Shown: positions 24,094 through 32,829 of the stretch, piece after piece
Layout of the letters: each line of letters begins with the position of its first letter
How positions within the stretch are numbered: position 1 is the stretch's first letter
From: Saprospiraceae bacterium
Lineage (GTDB): Bacteria > Bacteroidota > Bacteroidia > Chitinophagales > Saprospiraceae
DNA: 54,672 bases
Direction of reading: 5' to 3'
Assembly (NCBI GenBank): GCA_027488855.1
Contig: JAIYAV010000288.1
Location: forward strand, 1 to 54,672
Program-made: the position numbers and the translations under genes
The notes under the pieces: generated by a model
The model's input: only the letters and a program-made list of their open reading frames with translations
Databases searched by the model: none
What the model was told of the DNA's origin: nothing

Positions 24094-25377
24094 ATGCCTA
24101 AACACCTTATCTCCGATCTTGCCGAGCTCATCGAAGCCGGAATCATCAACGCTGAAACGGCTGATGCCATTGAGGCATATTTCGAAAAAAAGGGAGAATC
24201 ACGACCCAATTGGATTCTGATTGCTTTTGGCATTCTGGGGGCTTTGCTCACTGGCCTGGGCATCATCCTGATTGTGGCGCACAATTGGGACAATTTCAGC
24301 CAATTTACTAAAACCATCATTGCTTTTTTGCCGCTGCTGGTTGGACAATTGTTTGCCGGGTTTACCATTTTGCGCAAGCCAGGCAATGTGGTCTGGCAGG
24401 AAGCCAGCGCCGTGTTTATGATTTTTGCGCTGGGTGCCTGTATTTCACTGGTCAGCCAGATTTATCATTTGTTGGGGGATTTGAGTTCCTTCTTGTTTTG
24501 GTGGACCTTGTTGAGTTTGCCGCTGATGTATTTGTTGCGCTCCTCGATGGCATCTTTGCTGATTTGGTGTGGCATTACGTATTACGGGTGTCAGGCCGGG
24601 TATTTTGAATGGGGAAAAACGGCGAGCCCCTGGTATTGGTTGTTTGTTGCGGCCGCTTTGCCCTATTATTACCAATTGAGCAAAAGAGCAGCGGCCAGCA
24701 ATTTTGCCAATTTTCACCATTTTCTGGTGCCGATGTCGCTGGTGGTGGTATTGGGTACGGAGTCGCACCAGCAATCTTCCTGGATGTTTTTGGCTTATTT
24801 CAGTTTGTTTGGGTTGTTGCACCTGGTGGGTAGCTGGATCAAACACTGGAACCCGGTGAGTCATATTTCAGGGTATCAACTTGCTGGAAAATTGGGGCCT
24901 TTGGGTCTATTGATGTGGTTCAGTTTTTTGTGGTCCTGGGGGGAATTGCACAACCGTTCCGAATCGGAATCCTGGGTGAATGCCCAAGAATTTCACTTGT
25001 TTTTGTTGCTCACTGTGCTGAACATTGCCTTATTGCTTTGGCTGCATTTTCGAACCCAAACCAAAGTTTTCAACGCCTTCAATTTGTTGCCCTTTGTTTT
25101 TGCGATCCTCTTTTTTATCTCGATGCTTAATCCGCTGATCAGCGCAATTTTGACCAATGTGTTGTTACTGGGCATTGGTATTGCCACCGTGCTGGAGGGC
25201 AGCCGTACCAACTCCATTACCACCCTCAACATCGGCCTGCTGACCTTGACGGGCCTGCTGATTTGCCGTTTTTTTGACCTCAAAATCGACTTTGTGGTGC
25301 GGGGAATCCTGTTCATCATCGTGGGGGTTGGCTTCTTCCTGGGCAATTATTGGCTGATCAAAAAGAAAAAAGTATGA
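24094..25377 (+). CDS. DUF2157 membrane protein
   Basis: A 427-residue polytopic membrane protein with at least ten hydrophobic helices. The first ~70 residues (HLISDLAELIEAGIINAETA, then a helix and IVAHNWDNFSQFTK) are the DUF2157 domain. The function of the family is not known. Its stop codon overlaps the start of the next gene as ATGA, and DUF2157 with GDYXXLXY protein is a recurrent gene pair in bacteria, so the two proteins probably work together in the inner membrane. Confidence 0.88.
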   Translation: MPKHLISDLAELIEAGIINAETADAIEAYFEKKGESRPNWILIAFGILGALLTGLGIILIVAHNWDNFSQFTKTIIAFLPLLVGQLFAGFTILRKPGNVVWQEASAVFMIFALGACISLVSQIYHLLGDLSSFLFWWTLLSLPLMYLLRSSMASLLIWCGITYYGCQAGYFEWGKTASPWYWLFVAAALPYYYQLSKRAAASNFANFHHFLVPMSLVVVLGTESHQQSSWMFLAYFSLFGLLHLVGSWIKHWNPVSHISGYQLAGKLGPLGLLMWFSFLWSWGELHNRSESESWVNAQEFHLFLLLTVLNIALLLWLHFRTQTKVFNAFNLLPFVFAILFFISMLNPLISAILTNVLLLGIGIATVLEGSRTNSITTLNIGLLTLTGLLICRFFDLKIDFVVRGILFIIVGVGFFLGNYWLIKKKKV

Positions 25378-25907
25378 CGACTCAACTGCGTTTTGGATTG
25401 TTTGTGCTGCTGGCACTGCTCCAATTGTCTTTTCCCGGCAAACTGGTTTTTGATAGCAATAAAGTATTGTGGCTGGGCACCGGACTCAAGTTTGAAACCC
25501 GCCCGGTTGATCCCGCTGACCCTTTTCGGGGAAGGTACGTGGCGCTCAATTTTGCGGCCAACCAATTTGAGGAAAAAACTGCGGATTCCTGGAAGCGCAA
25601 TGATCGGGTCTTTGTACTCCTGGACAAGGATGCCAAGGGTTTTGCGCGCATCAAAGGCCTGAGTGCTGTGCGACCTGCTGCGAACGAGCTTTTTGTCAAA
25701 GCTAGAATCACTTACATTTATGACAATCAAATCACGGTCTATTATCCCTTTAGCAAGTTTTTTATGGAGGAAAGTAAGGCCCCAGAAGCAGAGCGGATCT
25801 ATCGCGAGGCTGGAGAAGGTTATGCTTTAGTAAAGGTGTACCACGGCGAAGCGGTGCTACAGGATGTGGTGGTGAAGGGAAAATCTTTGAGTGAATTGGC
25901 AAAATAG
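25374..25907 (+). CDS. GDYXXLXY domain-containing protein
   Basis: A 177-residue protein starting MTTQLRFGLF at the ATGA overlap with the DUF2157 gene; an in-frame start at 25350 would lie inside that gene. It has one N-terminal hydrophobic segment (signal anchor) and then the defining motif FRGRYVALNF (family consensus GDYxxLxY), after DPADP. The rest is a beta-rich extracytoplasmic domain. Function unknown; translationally coupled to its DUF2157 partner. Confidence 0.85.
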   Translation: MTTQLRFGLFVLLALLQLSFPGKLVFDSNKVLWLGTGLKFETRPVDPADPFRGRYVALNFAANQFEEKTADSWKRNDRVFVLLDKDAKGFARIKGLSAVRPAANELFVKARITYIYDNQITVYYPFSKFFMEESKAPEAERIYREAGEGYALVKVYHGEAVLQDVVVKGKSLSELAK

Positions 25908-25927
25908 GAGAAGGTAGTGAGGGCTAT

Positions 25928-26126
25928 ATTTGGAATTATCTCCCTTTTTTGAGGACTTGTTTCCAAATACGGGGGTGATATTTGGAATTATCTATTCATT
26001 TTGGGCGCTTATTTCCAATTATAAGCTCATATTTGGAAATATCTATGTTTTTTCTTGACTTATTTCCAAGTATAGCCTTAAATTTGGAATTATCTTTTCC
26101 CGTAGGGACAAAGCAGATTCCAAATG
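25928..26126 (+). repeat. 51-bp-period palindromic repeat array containing the start codon of the second AAA ATPase
   Basis: The core ATTTGGAATTATCT (or ATTTGGAAATATCT) starts at 25928, 25980, 26031 and 26082, spacings of 52, 51 and 51 bases. About 30 bases after each core comes the inverse half-site: TTTCCAAATA, TTTCCAATTATA, TTTCCAAGTATA and finally ATTCCAAATG, whose ATG is the ATPase start codon (26124). Each unit is thus a pair of inverted half-sites (TTGGAAATA/TATTTCCAA). Sequence between half-sites is not conserved. The array fills the whole gap after the GDYXXLXY gene. Confidence 0.85.
26055..26086 (+). promoter_or_regulatory. Bacteroidota-type promoter inside the ATPase repeat array
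   Basis: TTG at 26055-26057 and TAAATTTG at 26079-26086 are 21 bases apart, matching the TTG/TAnnTTTG consensus. The -7 box overlaps the ATTTGGAA core of the last repeat unit. The first unit also has an exact TATATTTG (25925-25932), and the two middle units deviate in one base. A protein binding the palindromic half-sites would cover the promoter and the start codon. Confidence 0.55.
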
Positions 26127-27551
26127 ATTGGCCGGAAAAAAGAAATTGCCAGGATCAAAACATTACTTGCCTCACCTCGATCAGAGTTCCTGGCGCTCAC
26201 GGGGCGTAGAAGGGTAGGTAAAACCTTCCTCATTGACACCTTGCTGAAAGACCACTATTGTTTCAGCATGACGGGGATTCAAAATGGAAACACCCAAACC
26301 CAATTGGTCAATTTTGGTGTCAAGTTAGCCGAGTATGCCGGGTATGCAGCCCCCCAAGTATCCGAAAACTGGCAGATGGCTTTTTTAGCCTTCAAAAACT
26401 ACCTTAAAACGCTGGATCAAAATCGGAAATGGGTCATTTTTATTGATGAATTGCCCTGGGTAGCTACCCCCAAGTCGGGCTTTGTGCAGCTATTGGCCCA
26501 TTTTTGGAACGACTATTTATCCAAAGAACCCCACTTTATTCTGGTGGTTTGTGGATCAGCAACGTCCTGGATCAGTAAAAAAATCCTCAATGATCCCGGA
26601 GGTCTGCACAATCGAGTAACCGAAAACATCCATTTGTATCCATTTACGATCGCCGAAACCCGCGATTTTTTGCGAAGTAAAGGACTCCAACTCAGCAACC
26701 AGGAGGTGGCAAAAATCTACATGACTTTGGGTGGGATACCTTTTTATTTGGAAAACCTGCGCAAGGGAGAAAGTTTTCCCGCAGCGATTGAACGCATTTG
26801 TTTTTCACCCAATGGCATTTTGCACAACGAGTACAATAACCTGTTCAATGCGCTGTTTACCAATGCAGAATTGCACCAGGAAATCGCCGCAGCACTAGCC
26901 AGTCAAAGCGCTGGTATGACCCACACAGAATTGCTGAAACAGATGAATAGATCGCAAGCGACGGGTAGTTACCAAAGGGCGATCGAAGAGTTGATGGTCT
27001 CGGATTTTGTGATCGAATTAAGTCCTTTTGGGAAAAAGAAACGGGGGACGGTCTATCAATTGGTGGATGAATTTTGTATTTTTTACCATCGCTTCATCAA
27101 AACGAACCGCAAGTACAGCCCAGGCATTTGGCAACAACTGGCCGAAAGCCAGTCGTATAAAATTTGGGCGGGTTATGCTTTTGAAATGCTATGCCAAAAG
27201 CACATTGAAGCCATCAAACAAGCATTGGGAATTGCAGCGGTGTACACCCAAATTTACAGCATTCAGGTTCCTGCCACTGCCGAGGCAGCTGGTTTTCAAA
27301 TCGATTTATTGATCGACCGCAAGGACGACAGTATCAACCTTTGCGAGGTTAAATTTTACAATGGGCCCTTCAGCATTACCAAAGAATATTACCAGGAGCT
27401 TTTGATCAAAAAGCAACGGTTTATTGAGTATACCGGGACAAAGAAACAGGTATTTGTAACCCTTATTTCGAATCATGGGCTAGTGGACAATACTTATGCC
27501 CGGGAGGTGGTGGATGCAGAAGTTAGTTTGGAGGAGATGATGGGGGGCTGA
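26124..27551 (+). CDS. AAA ATPase of the COG1672/DUF234 type with nuclease-like C-terminus
   Basis: A 475-residue ATPase. It opens MIGRKKEIARIKTLL, as in archaeal-type ATPases; Walker A is GRRRVGKT at 27-34 and Walker B is WVIFIDELPWV with Asp108/Glu109. A winged-helix-like middle (about 265-320, MTHTELLKQMNRS) precedes a DUF234-like C-terminus with FQIDLLIDRKDDSINLCEVK, a D...ExK layout typical of PD-(D/E)XK folds. The family is widespread and of unknown role. The ATG is part of the last unit of a 51-base repeat array and downstream of a promoter in that array, suggesting self-regulation or specific DNA recognition by this protein. Confidence 0.88.
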   Translation: MIGRKKEIARIKTLLASPRSEFLALTGRRRVGKTFLIDTLLKDHYCFSMTGIQNGNTQTQLVNFGVKLAEYAGYAAPQVSENWQMAFLAFKNYLKTLDQNRKWVIFIDELPWVATPKSGFVQLLAHFWNDYLSKEPHFILVVCGSATSWISKKILNDPGGLHNRVTENIHLYPFTIAETRDFLRSKGLQLSNQEVAKIYMTLGGIPFYLENLRKGESFPAAIERICFSPNGILHNEYNNLFNALFTNAELHQEIAAALASQSAGMTHTELLKQMNRSQATGSYQRAIEELMVSDFVIELSPFGKKKRGTVYQLVDEFCIFYHRFIKTNRKYSPGIWQQLAESQSYKIWAGYAFEMLCQKHIEAIKQALGIAAVYTQIYSIQVPATAEAAGFQIDLLIDRKDDSINLCEVKFYNGPFSITKEYYQELLIKKQRFIEYTGTKKQVFVTLISNHGLVDNTYAREVVDAEVSLEEMMGG

Positions 27552-27589
27552 GCAGGGCTTGAAAGCTAAATCAAAAATGAATTTCCATT

Positions 27590-28027
27590 ATGTCTAAAAA
27601 ATTGTTGGCTAGAATATTTACATTGCTTTCCTTTCTAGTATTGTGGATGGTTCTAAATTTCTACCTCCAATCCACCCCCACCTTTCTCGATCACCCTTCC
27701 AAACTATCGGCTACCACCGAAACCATCGAATTAAATTACGTCAATTGGGCTTGCGATTGTGCCAATTTTATCGAAACCAAATATGACCTAATCGATCCGA
27801 ATTATGAAGTTCGAGAAGAAGACTGCATTTTTATCGAACCCGCCAATGCTAAGCTAAAACTGCCTGAGCGATATTTTGAAAAAGACCATTTTGAAAGGAA
27901 GCTTCGCTTAACTGGGCAGTTTTACCTCAAAAAGGGAATCCCTCGATTTTACGAACAAAAAACGCCGGAAAAACCAGTGCCAGCCAGGGTTTTTCGATAC
28001 ACCAAATTTGAAATGGTAAAATTTTAG
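27590..28027 (+). CDS. Hypothetical protein with N-terminal membrane anchor
   Basis: A 145-residue protein with one hydrophobic helix at about 6-26 (signal anchor or uncleaved signal) and an extracytoplasmic domain containing a CDC motif (NWACDCANFIE) and a third Cys in REEDCIFIEP. The remainder is mixed charged and beta-like (FERKLRLTGQFYLKKGIPR). I recognise no family. It starts 38 bases after the ATPase and could be co-transcribed with it, or simply be next in line. Confidence 0.65.
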   Translation: MSKKLLARIFTLLSFLVLWMVLNFYLQSTPTFLDHPSKLSATTETIELNYVNWACDCANFIETKYDLIDPNYEVREEDCIFIEPANAKLKLPERYFEKDHFERKLRLTGQFYLKKGIPRFYEQKTPEKPVPARVFRYTKFEMVKF

Positions 28028-28121
28028 CGTACCGAAAAACCCCAATGGCTAAAATGTTCAGCGCCTGAATTGGATTACCCAAACACACCCACACCCACAC
28101 TTCACACTTTCACACCCATTC

Positions 28122-30317
28122 TTATCCATTCCACCAATAAGTCAACTTCGCCACCAACGCCCGATTCCGAATCCGCAAGTTCTCCGAATAGTAATTATCC
28201 GTATAGACGATGAAGAAGTCCGAAGCAGGACTATACCGCCACTGCACCCGCAGGTTAAGGTTGACGTTTTTGTTCTGGTTGTTGAATTGGATGAAGTTGG
28301 TAAAGAACAGTTTATTGGTCAAGGTAAGGTCGATGCGGGGGCCGATTAACCAGAAATCCCAATCGGAATTCTTCAATTGTTCCGGCAAAACCGCTGCATC
28401 ACCAAAATCCAGGTGGTTGTAATTCACACTCATGGTAATGGCAGCAATGGGTTGCAGGCGGTAACCCAGTTCTCCACCCAGGCGCAAGCGGCGGCCATCC
28501 CCGTAATACCCACCATAACGCCAAGAAGCAGCGTAGGTAAACACACTTTGAGGTTTGGAAGTAAAGTCGCCCCCAAAGGAACCCCAACGGTGCTCGCTAC
28601 CGGTGGCTAGAGTAAACCCTGCAAAATTAGTTGGGTCAAAAGGTGCCAGCAATTTGACATAATCGCGAGCCGTCCACACCACCAGTTCCCGGCGGTTCTG
28701 GAAGCTGAAGCGGTACATAAACACGTGGGTGAACTCAGTTTGTTGCCCGCTGGGATTGAGGTACTGGTTGTACATCAGTTGTGGGCCGTGGTTGATCAGC
28801 AGTTTGGATTTTGGGAAAAACAAATACCCCGCCTGCGCATTGATGAATTGGTAGCCTGTGCGGGGCACGAAACCAACCTCCGCCCGATAGTCTTTGCCTA
28901 CATTTTCGTATTGGAAGCTGTAGGTCCAACGGCGGGCATTGTAGGCCAGGTTGGCGGCCATTACTTGATCCTTGCTGTTGACGCCCGGCGAAAAGGATTT
29001 GAGGTACATCAGTTTTCCTTTCCAGATGTTGTTGGCGGAGAGTAAGTTGTATTCAAAACCCAGGTTGCGGTTGTATTTGCGGATTTTGGTAGGGTCAGTA
29101 ACCGTTTCAAAATCCAGGGTTTCTTTGTTGATGGCCAATGCCGTGATGTTGGAGCGGGCAAAAATCTGGCGCTGGAGGGCCAAAACGGCAAAATTCTGCC
29201 GTGGCGTGCCCTGCCCATCGTCATTGGTTTGCATGTCCATCAGGCCAATGCGCCAGTTTTTATTCAGTTTGCCGCTCAAACGGGCACCGTATTGGATGGG
29301 CGTATTCAAGCCAATGCGGCGGGAGAAAAAGGGGCGGATATTGGTGTAACCCACGTTGGTGAACAAGTCGCCGTTTTCCAAAAAGAACTGCCGCCGTTCC
29401 GGGAAAAACAATTCAAAACGATCGAGGTTGATTTGCTGGCGGTCTACTTCTACTTGCGAAAAATCGGGGTTGACCGTCAAGTCGAGGTTCAGGGCGGAAG
29501 TGATGGCGATTTTGGCGTCTACGCCCACATCTCCCGTCGTTTTGCCTGAGCCAGACTTGGTGTAATCCTTGCCAGTATTGGCCAGGGCATAAGGAATGAC
29601 CGAAAAGTTAGCCCCAGCCGGTGGTGGTGGTTCGTCCCAAACTAGCGTGCCTGTATATGCCAACGAAGCGGTAGGAAACTGGCGTGGGACGGGTGTCCAC
29701 GAGGATTTTTCAGTGGTTTTGAGGTCCAATCGACTGAAATTGATGCCCCAGCGGGTAATCCCACTTTTGTAGCGCAGGGTTTTGAACGGCACCGCCATTT
29801 CAAAGGTCCACTTGTCTTCCTCGGCTTTTACTTCGGAGGTCCATTTGTTGTCCCAACTCAGGTTGGCACTGCCTCCATCAAACAACAAACCATCCCATTG
29901 TGCCCCTTCGGCGTTGGAGCCGAAGGTGAACCCATTGGCGAGGTCGTCGAAGGGATCCATGAAGAGCAGGAAATTGTCGTTGCGCCCAAAATTGAAATCC
30001 CGGCGCAGGGATTCCACCATATAAGGCCCATCCAATTTTTCATAACAAACGGCCAGGAGGTACATGTTTTGATTGTCGTACAACATGCGCACCTCCGTGC
30101 GTACCTTGGCCTTGCTGGTATCCATAGGGAGCACCATATAAAAATCAGACACCATTTCCGCCTTGCTCCAGGCGGGGTCGTCGCCACTGCCATCTATTTT
30201 GAGCGGGCTGTCGGCGCGGTGGATGTGGTATTCAAAAGCGGCATTTTTCTTTTGGGAAAAAAGCGAAATGGTAGCAAGCAGCAGTAGTGTACTTGTGCAG
30301 AGTCGAAAAAGGTTCAT
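28122..30317 (-). CDS. DUF5916 protein with N-terminal CBM9-like domain, probable outer-membrane protein
   Basis: A 731-residue protein. The start at 30317 (MNLFRLCTSTLLLLATISLF) gives a good signal peptide and lies 26 bases after the previous stop; the longer open frame would overlap that gene. Residues about 35-230 resemble a CBM9/DOMON sugar-binding domain (KIDGSGDDPAWSKAEMV). The rest matches DUF5916 (FFPERRQFFLENGDLF, then beta-strand repeats) and ends in an aromatic-rich strand (TYWWNG), consistent with an outer-membrane beta-barrel. It is the last gene of a four-gene minus-strand operon. Substrate unknown; a role in binding or uptake of glycans is inferred from the CBM9-like part. Confidence 0.82.
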   Translation of the reverse strand: MNLFRLCTSTLLLLATISLFSQKKNAAFEYHIHRADSPLKIDGSGDDPAWSKAEMVSDFYMVLPMDTSKAKVRTEVRMLYDNQNMYLLAVCYEKLDGPYMVESLRRDFNFGRNDNFLLFMDPFDDLANGFTFGSNAEGAQWDGLLFDGGSANLSWDNKWTSEVKAEEDKWTFEMAVPFKTLRYKSGITRWGINFSRLDLKTTEKSSWTPVPRQFPTASLAYTGTLVWDEPPPPAGANFSVIPYALANTGKDYTKSGSGKTTGDVGVDAKIAITSALNLDLTVNPDFSQVEVDRQQINLDRFELFFPERRQFFLENGDLFTNVGYTNIRPFFSRRIGLNTPIQYGARLSGKLNKNWRIGLMDMQTNDDGQGTPRQNFAVLALQRQIFARSNITALAINKETLDFETVTDPTKIRKYNRNLGFEYNLLSANNIWKGKLMYLKSFSPGVNSKDQVMAANLAYNARRWTYSFQYENVGKDYRAEVGFVPRTGYQFINAQAGYLFFPKSKLLINHGPQLMYNQYLNPSGQQTEFTHVFMYRFSFQNRRELVVWTARDYVKLLAPFDPTNFAGFTLATGSEHRWGSFGGDFTSKPQSVFTYAASWRYGGYYGDGRRLRLGGELGYRLQPIAAITMSVNYNHLDFGDAAVLPEQLKNSDWDFWLIGPRIDLTLTNKLFFTNFIQFNNQNKNVNLNLRVQWRYSPASDFFIVYTDNYYSENLRIRNRALVAKLTYWWNG

Positions 30318-30342
30318 GTTGCAGGCGATCTTAAGTCGGCAA

Positions 30343-32817
30343 TTATTTTTTAAAGTAATCTGCCAATTCCGGACAAGTATTGATGCATTCTCTAAAAACC
30401 TCAGTATGCCCGAATTGATCGCGAAAGGTATTGAAAATTGGGGAAATGTAGGGCTCAGTTTCATCTTCCTCCCAATAAGGGCGGTCAAAGTCATGATGGG
30501 CATACTTATCACAGGTGCCTAGCATAAAGATGATGCGTGCCGCCAAATCCTCATTGGGTTTGGCTTTGAAGGCTTTGTGGTAATAGGCCGTGGCGCGACT
30601 GAGCTGGAAGTACTCCTTGAAGTAGGTCTTGGCATTGGGCTGAAAGGAATAATTCTCCCAGGAAGCATAGGGTGAATGGTACAACTCTCCCACGGATTGG
30701 CCATAGGCGAACATCATCCAGTTTTTGCCCCAATAAGTAAAGTTGTAATAGGCATTGCCCAACAGATAGCAAGCCTCAGCTTGTTGTGGGCTGGGCTGCT
30801 CGGCTTGTTTTTGCAGTTCAAGCATACGCCGCAGGATGACTTTTTTGTTGTAAGGCTCCATGCTTTCACCTTCCCAGGGATAAGTTTTGGAGCTGGCGAA
30901 GGGATTTTGGTTGAGATGGTATTTAAAGGCGTAATTTTTGTCCCAATAATCATCCGGCAGTTGATCGAAAGCGGCCAAGGCTTCTTCGAGGCGATTTTGC
31001 CGAAAAGCGACAGTTCCCTTTAGTTCATAGGCTTGATCCAGGGAAGGTGCTGATTCAACCAGCCTCGTTTGGTATTCCTCACTGTCTCTATAATAGAAGT
31101 AAGATTGTAGTTCCCAAGGGCCGAGTGGGGCCAGGAGCATTTTTTCCAAAGCCGATTGCTCCTTTTTTTGGAGCAGGGCAATCAGGCCATCCAGGTCAGC
31201 TAAAGTAGCAAAACGATCAAAATAATTGATCGTTTGATAATAGGTGCTGAAACTTCCGTAGTTATTTTTGGGAACCGTCATGCTGTGATTGTAAAAGAGT
31301 CCCGCCGTAAGCCCATCATTTTTTTGCTGGTACATGCGGGAAAAATACAACATGAGTTTGGGGTAAAGGCGGCCTTTTTCATCACTTTGGGGCAGTAAAT
31401 CCTTCACCCGGCCGAGCCCCCGCACAATTTCGTCTTTAGCCTCGGCACTGAGGATGTTCATTTGTTGGGGCATGATCAGCAAGTGAATGAGCTGTTTTTG
31501 CAATTGAATGCGAGCATCCCCGCGACTTGGGATTTGATTGAGCTGCGCCTCCACTTGAATGGGTTGCTGATCCAGGTAATACAGTTGAGCCTGGGCCAGA
31601 TGGGCAAAATCCGGTTTTTTTGCGGCTGGGTTTTTGCTCCAATTGTCCAGCACCTGGTTCAATTCTTTGAGGTAAACCCGGTCTTTAGCCAGGTTTTTGC
31701 GAAGGTAAGGAATGTCTTTTTGCAACAAAGCTACACTTTCACCGGGCATAAAATTCTCGGGGTCCTCATCTTGTTCAAAGGAAAAAGTATGGTCGCCTCC
31801 TGCAAAAAAGGTAAGTTGGGGCGTCAGCATCCAATCTTCGAGTTTGTTGATTTCGCGGGTGATCAACTGCGGCAGGTAGCGAGAGCCTGGGTCCAATTGG
31901 ATCACCTGCTGGATTTGATCCAAGGCCCGACCCGAAGTCATGAGCGCGACCAGGGTGTGGAGCATGGCTTTTTCGGGCGCAGTTTTGGCATAACGCCAGG
32001 TATCATCCAGTTTTTCCAGGTCAAAAAGTTGGAATACCCGCAGTTTTTTGGATTCGCATTGCTCAAACACCTTCGACAAGAGGTAATTTGCTTCCGCAAT
32101 GTTGCTTTGGGTGGCTAGGCATTCGGCCTTGTGGTATTGCGCCCAGGGAACCAGGATACTCGGGCTGCTGTCCCAGGCAAAATACTCGTCGCAGTAGCTG
32201 CTGCAATCATCGGCGTTTTCGGCATAGCGGTATTGTACCACCAATTGATAGGCGTAGCGGCGCTGCAAAAAGGGATCCTGGAGGCTTTTTACTTTTTGCT
32301 TGGCTTCCTGGATGATCGGGGTGATTTGTTTAAAAAAATCAAAATCTTCCTCGTCCAAGCCCCAGGGATCGGTGCTGGAAAAATGAGCAAACTCGGCGCG
32401 CATGGCCAAAGTCAGGTAAGCCAGGGCTTCGGCCCGGTTGGGCTGGAGGAGTTGTTGAATAAAGGTATTGTTCTTGAAACGAATAGAGAGTTGGTCTTCA
32501 TCCAGGATGTTGAGGAATCGCTCGGGGCCGATTTTGTACAAAATTTGCAACACATCCGCTTCCTTTACTTCTGGTCCCAGGTAGCTCACCCACTCCTGAC
32601 AGTTGCGTCGGTAATCGAGTTGCTCGGGATCGGCCGGGTATTGAAACTCAAAATAAGTGTTGTAGTGAAAAGCCCGCAGCGCGGCATCGTTTATCAACAG
32701 GGGGTTGAACCAGGCAATGCGGTATTGCTCGTGGTGAAAATAAGCGCCGCAGCCGTTGGTGCGGATGGTAGGCAGCAGGAAGAGGAGGAGAAAAATTGGA
32801 GTGAAACGAATCATCAT
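30343..32817 (-). CDS. Large secreted helical protein, tandem paralogue 2
   Basis: An 824-residue protein with a hydrophobic N-terminus (signal peptide about 1-20) followed by a GCG motif. The body is helical with TPR-like stretches (for example LEEALAAFDQLPDDYWDKNY, AEACYLLGNAYYN, AYYHKAFKAKPNEDLAARI). It is a clear paralogue of the preceding gene (32830-35307): the same start region, NCQEWVSYLGPEV, DPWGLDE, DPGSRYLPQLI.REINK, and the same ending CPELADYFK. I know no function. Tandem duplication within an operon suggests paired or diverged roles at the periplasm or cell surface. Confidence 0.75.
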   Translation of the reverse strand: MMIRFTPIFLLLFLLPTIRTNGCGAYFHHEQYRIAWFNPLLINDAALRAFHYNTYFEFQYPADPEQLDYRRNCQEWVSYLGPEVKEADVLQILYKIGPERFLNILDEDQLSIRFKNNTFIQQLLQPNRAEALAYLTLAMRAEFAHFSSTDPWGLDEEDFDFFKQITPIIQEAKQKVKSLQDPFLQRRYAYQLVVQYRYAENADDCSSYCDEYFAWDSSPSILVPWAQYHKAECLATQSNIAEANYLLSKVFEQCESKKLRVFQLFDLEKLDDTWRYAKTAPEKAMLHTLVALMTSGRALDQIQQVIQLDPGSRYLPQLITREINKLEDWMLTPQLTFFAGGDHTFSFEQDEDPENFMPGESVALLQKDIPYLRKNLAKDRVYLKELNQVLDNWSKNPAAKKPDFAHLAQAQLYYLDQQPIQVEAQLNQIPSRGDARIQLQKQLIHLLIMPQQMNILSAEAKDEIVRGLGRVKDLLPQSDEKGRLYPKLMLYFSRMYQQKNDGLTAGLFYNHSMTVPKNNYGSFSTYYQTINYFDRFATLADLDGLIALLQKKEQSALEKMLLAPLGPWELQSYFYYRDSEEYQTRLVESAPSLDQAYELKGTVAFRQNRLEEALAAFDQLPDDYWDKNYAFKYHLNQNPFASSKTYPWEGESMEPYNKKVILRRMLELQKQAEQPSPQQAEACYLLGNAYYNFTYWGKNWMMFAYGQSVGELYHSPYASWENYSFQPNAKTYFKEYFQLSRATAYYHKAFKAKPNEDLAARIIFMLGTCDKYAHHDFDRPYWEEDETEPYISPIFNTFRDQFGHTEVFRECINTCPELADYFKK

Positions 32818-32829
32818 AGCTTTGGGTTT

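Noticed and set aside
25928..26126. Four regularly spaced repeats that might be a small CRISPR array
   Set aside because: The repeat cores are only ~14 bases, each unit contains a second inverted half-site, the last unit includes a start codon, and no cas gene is in the window.
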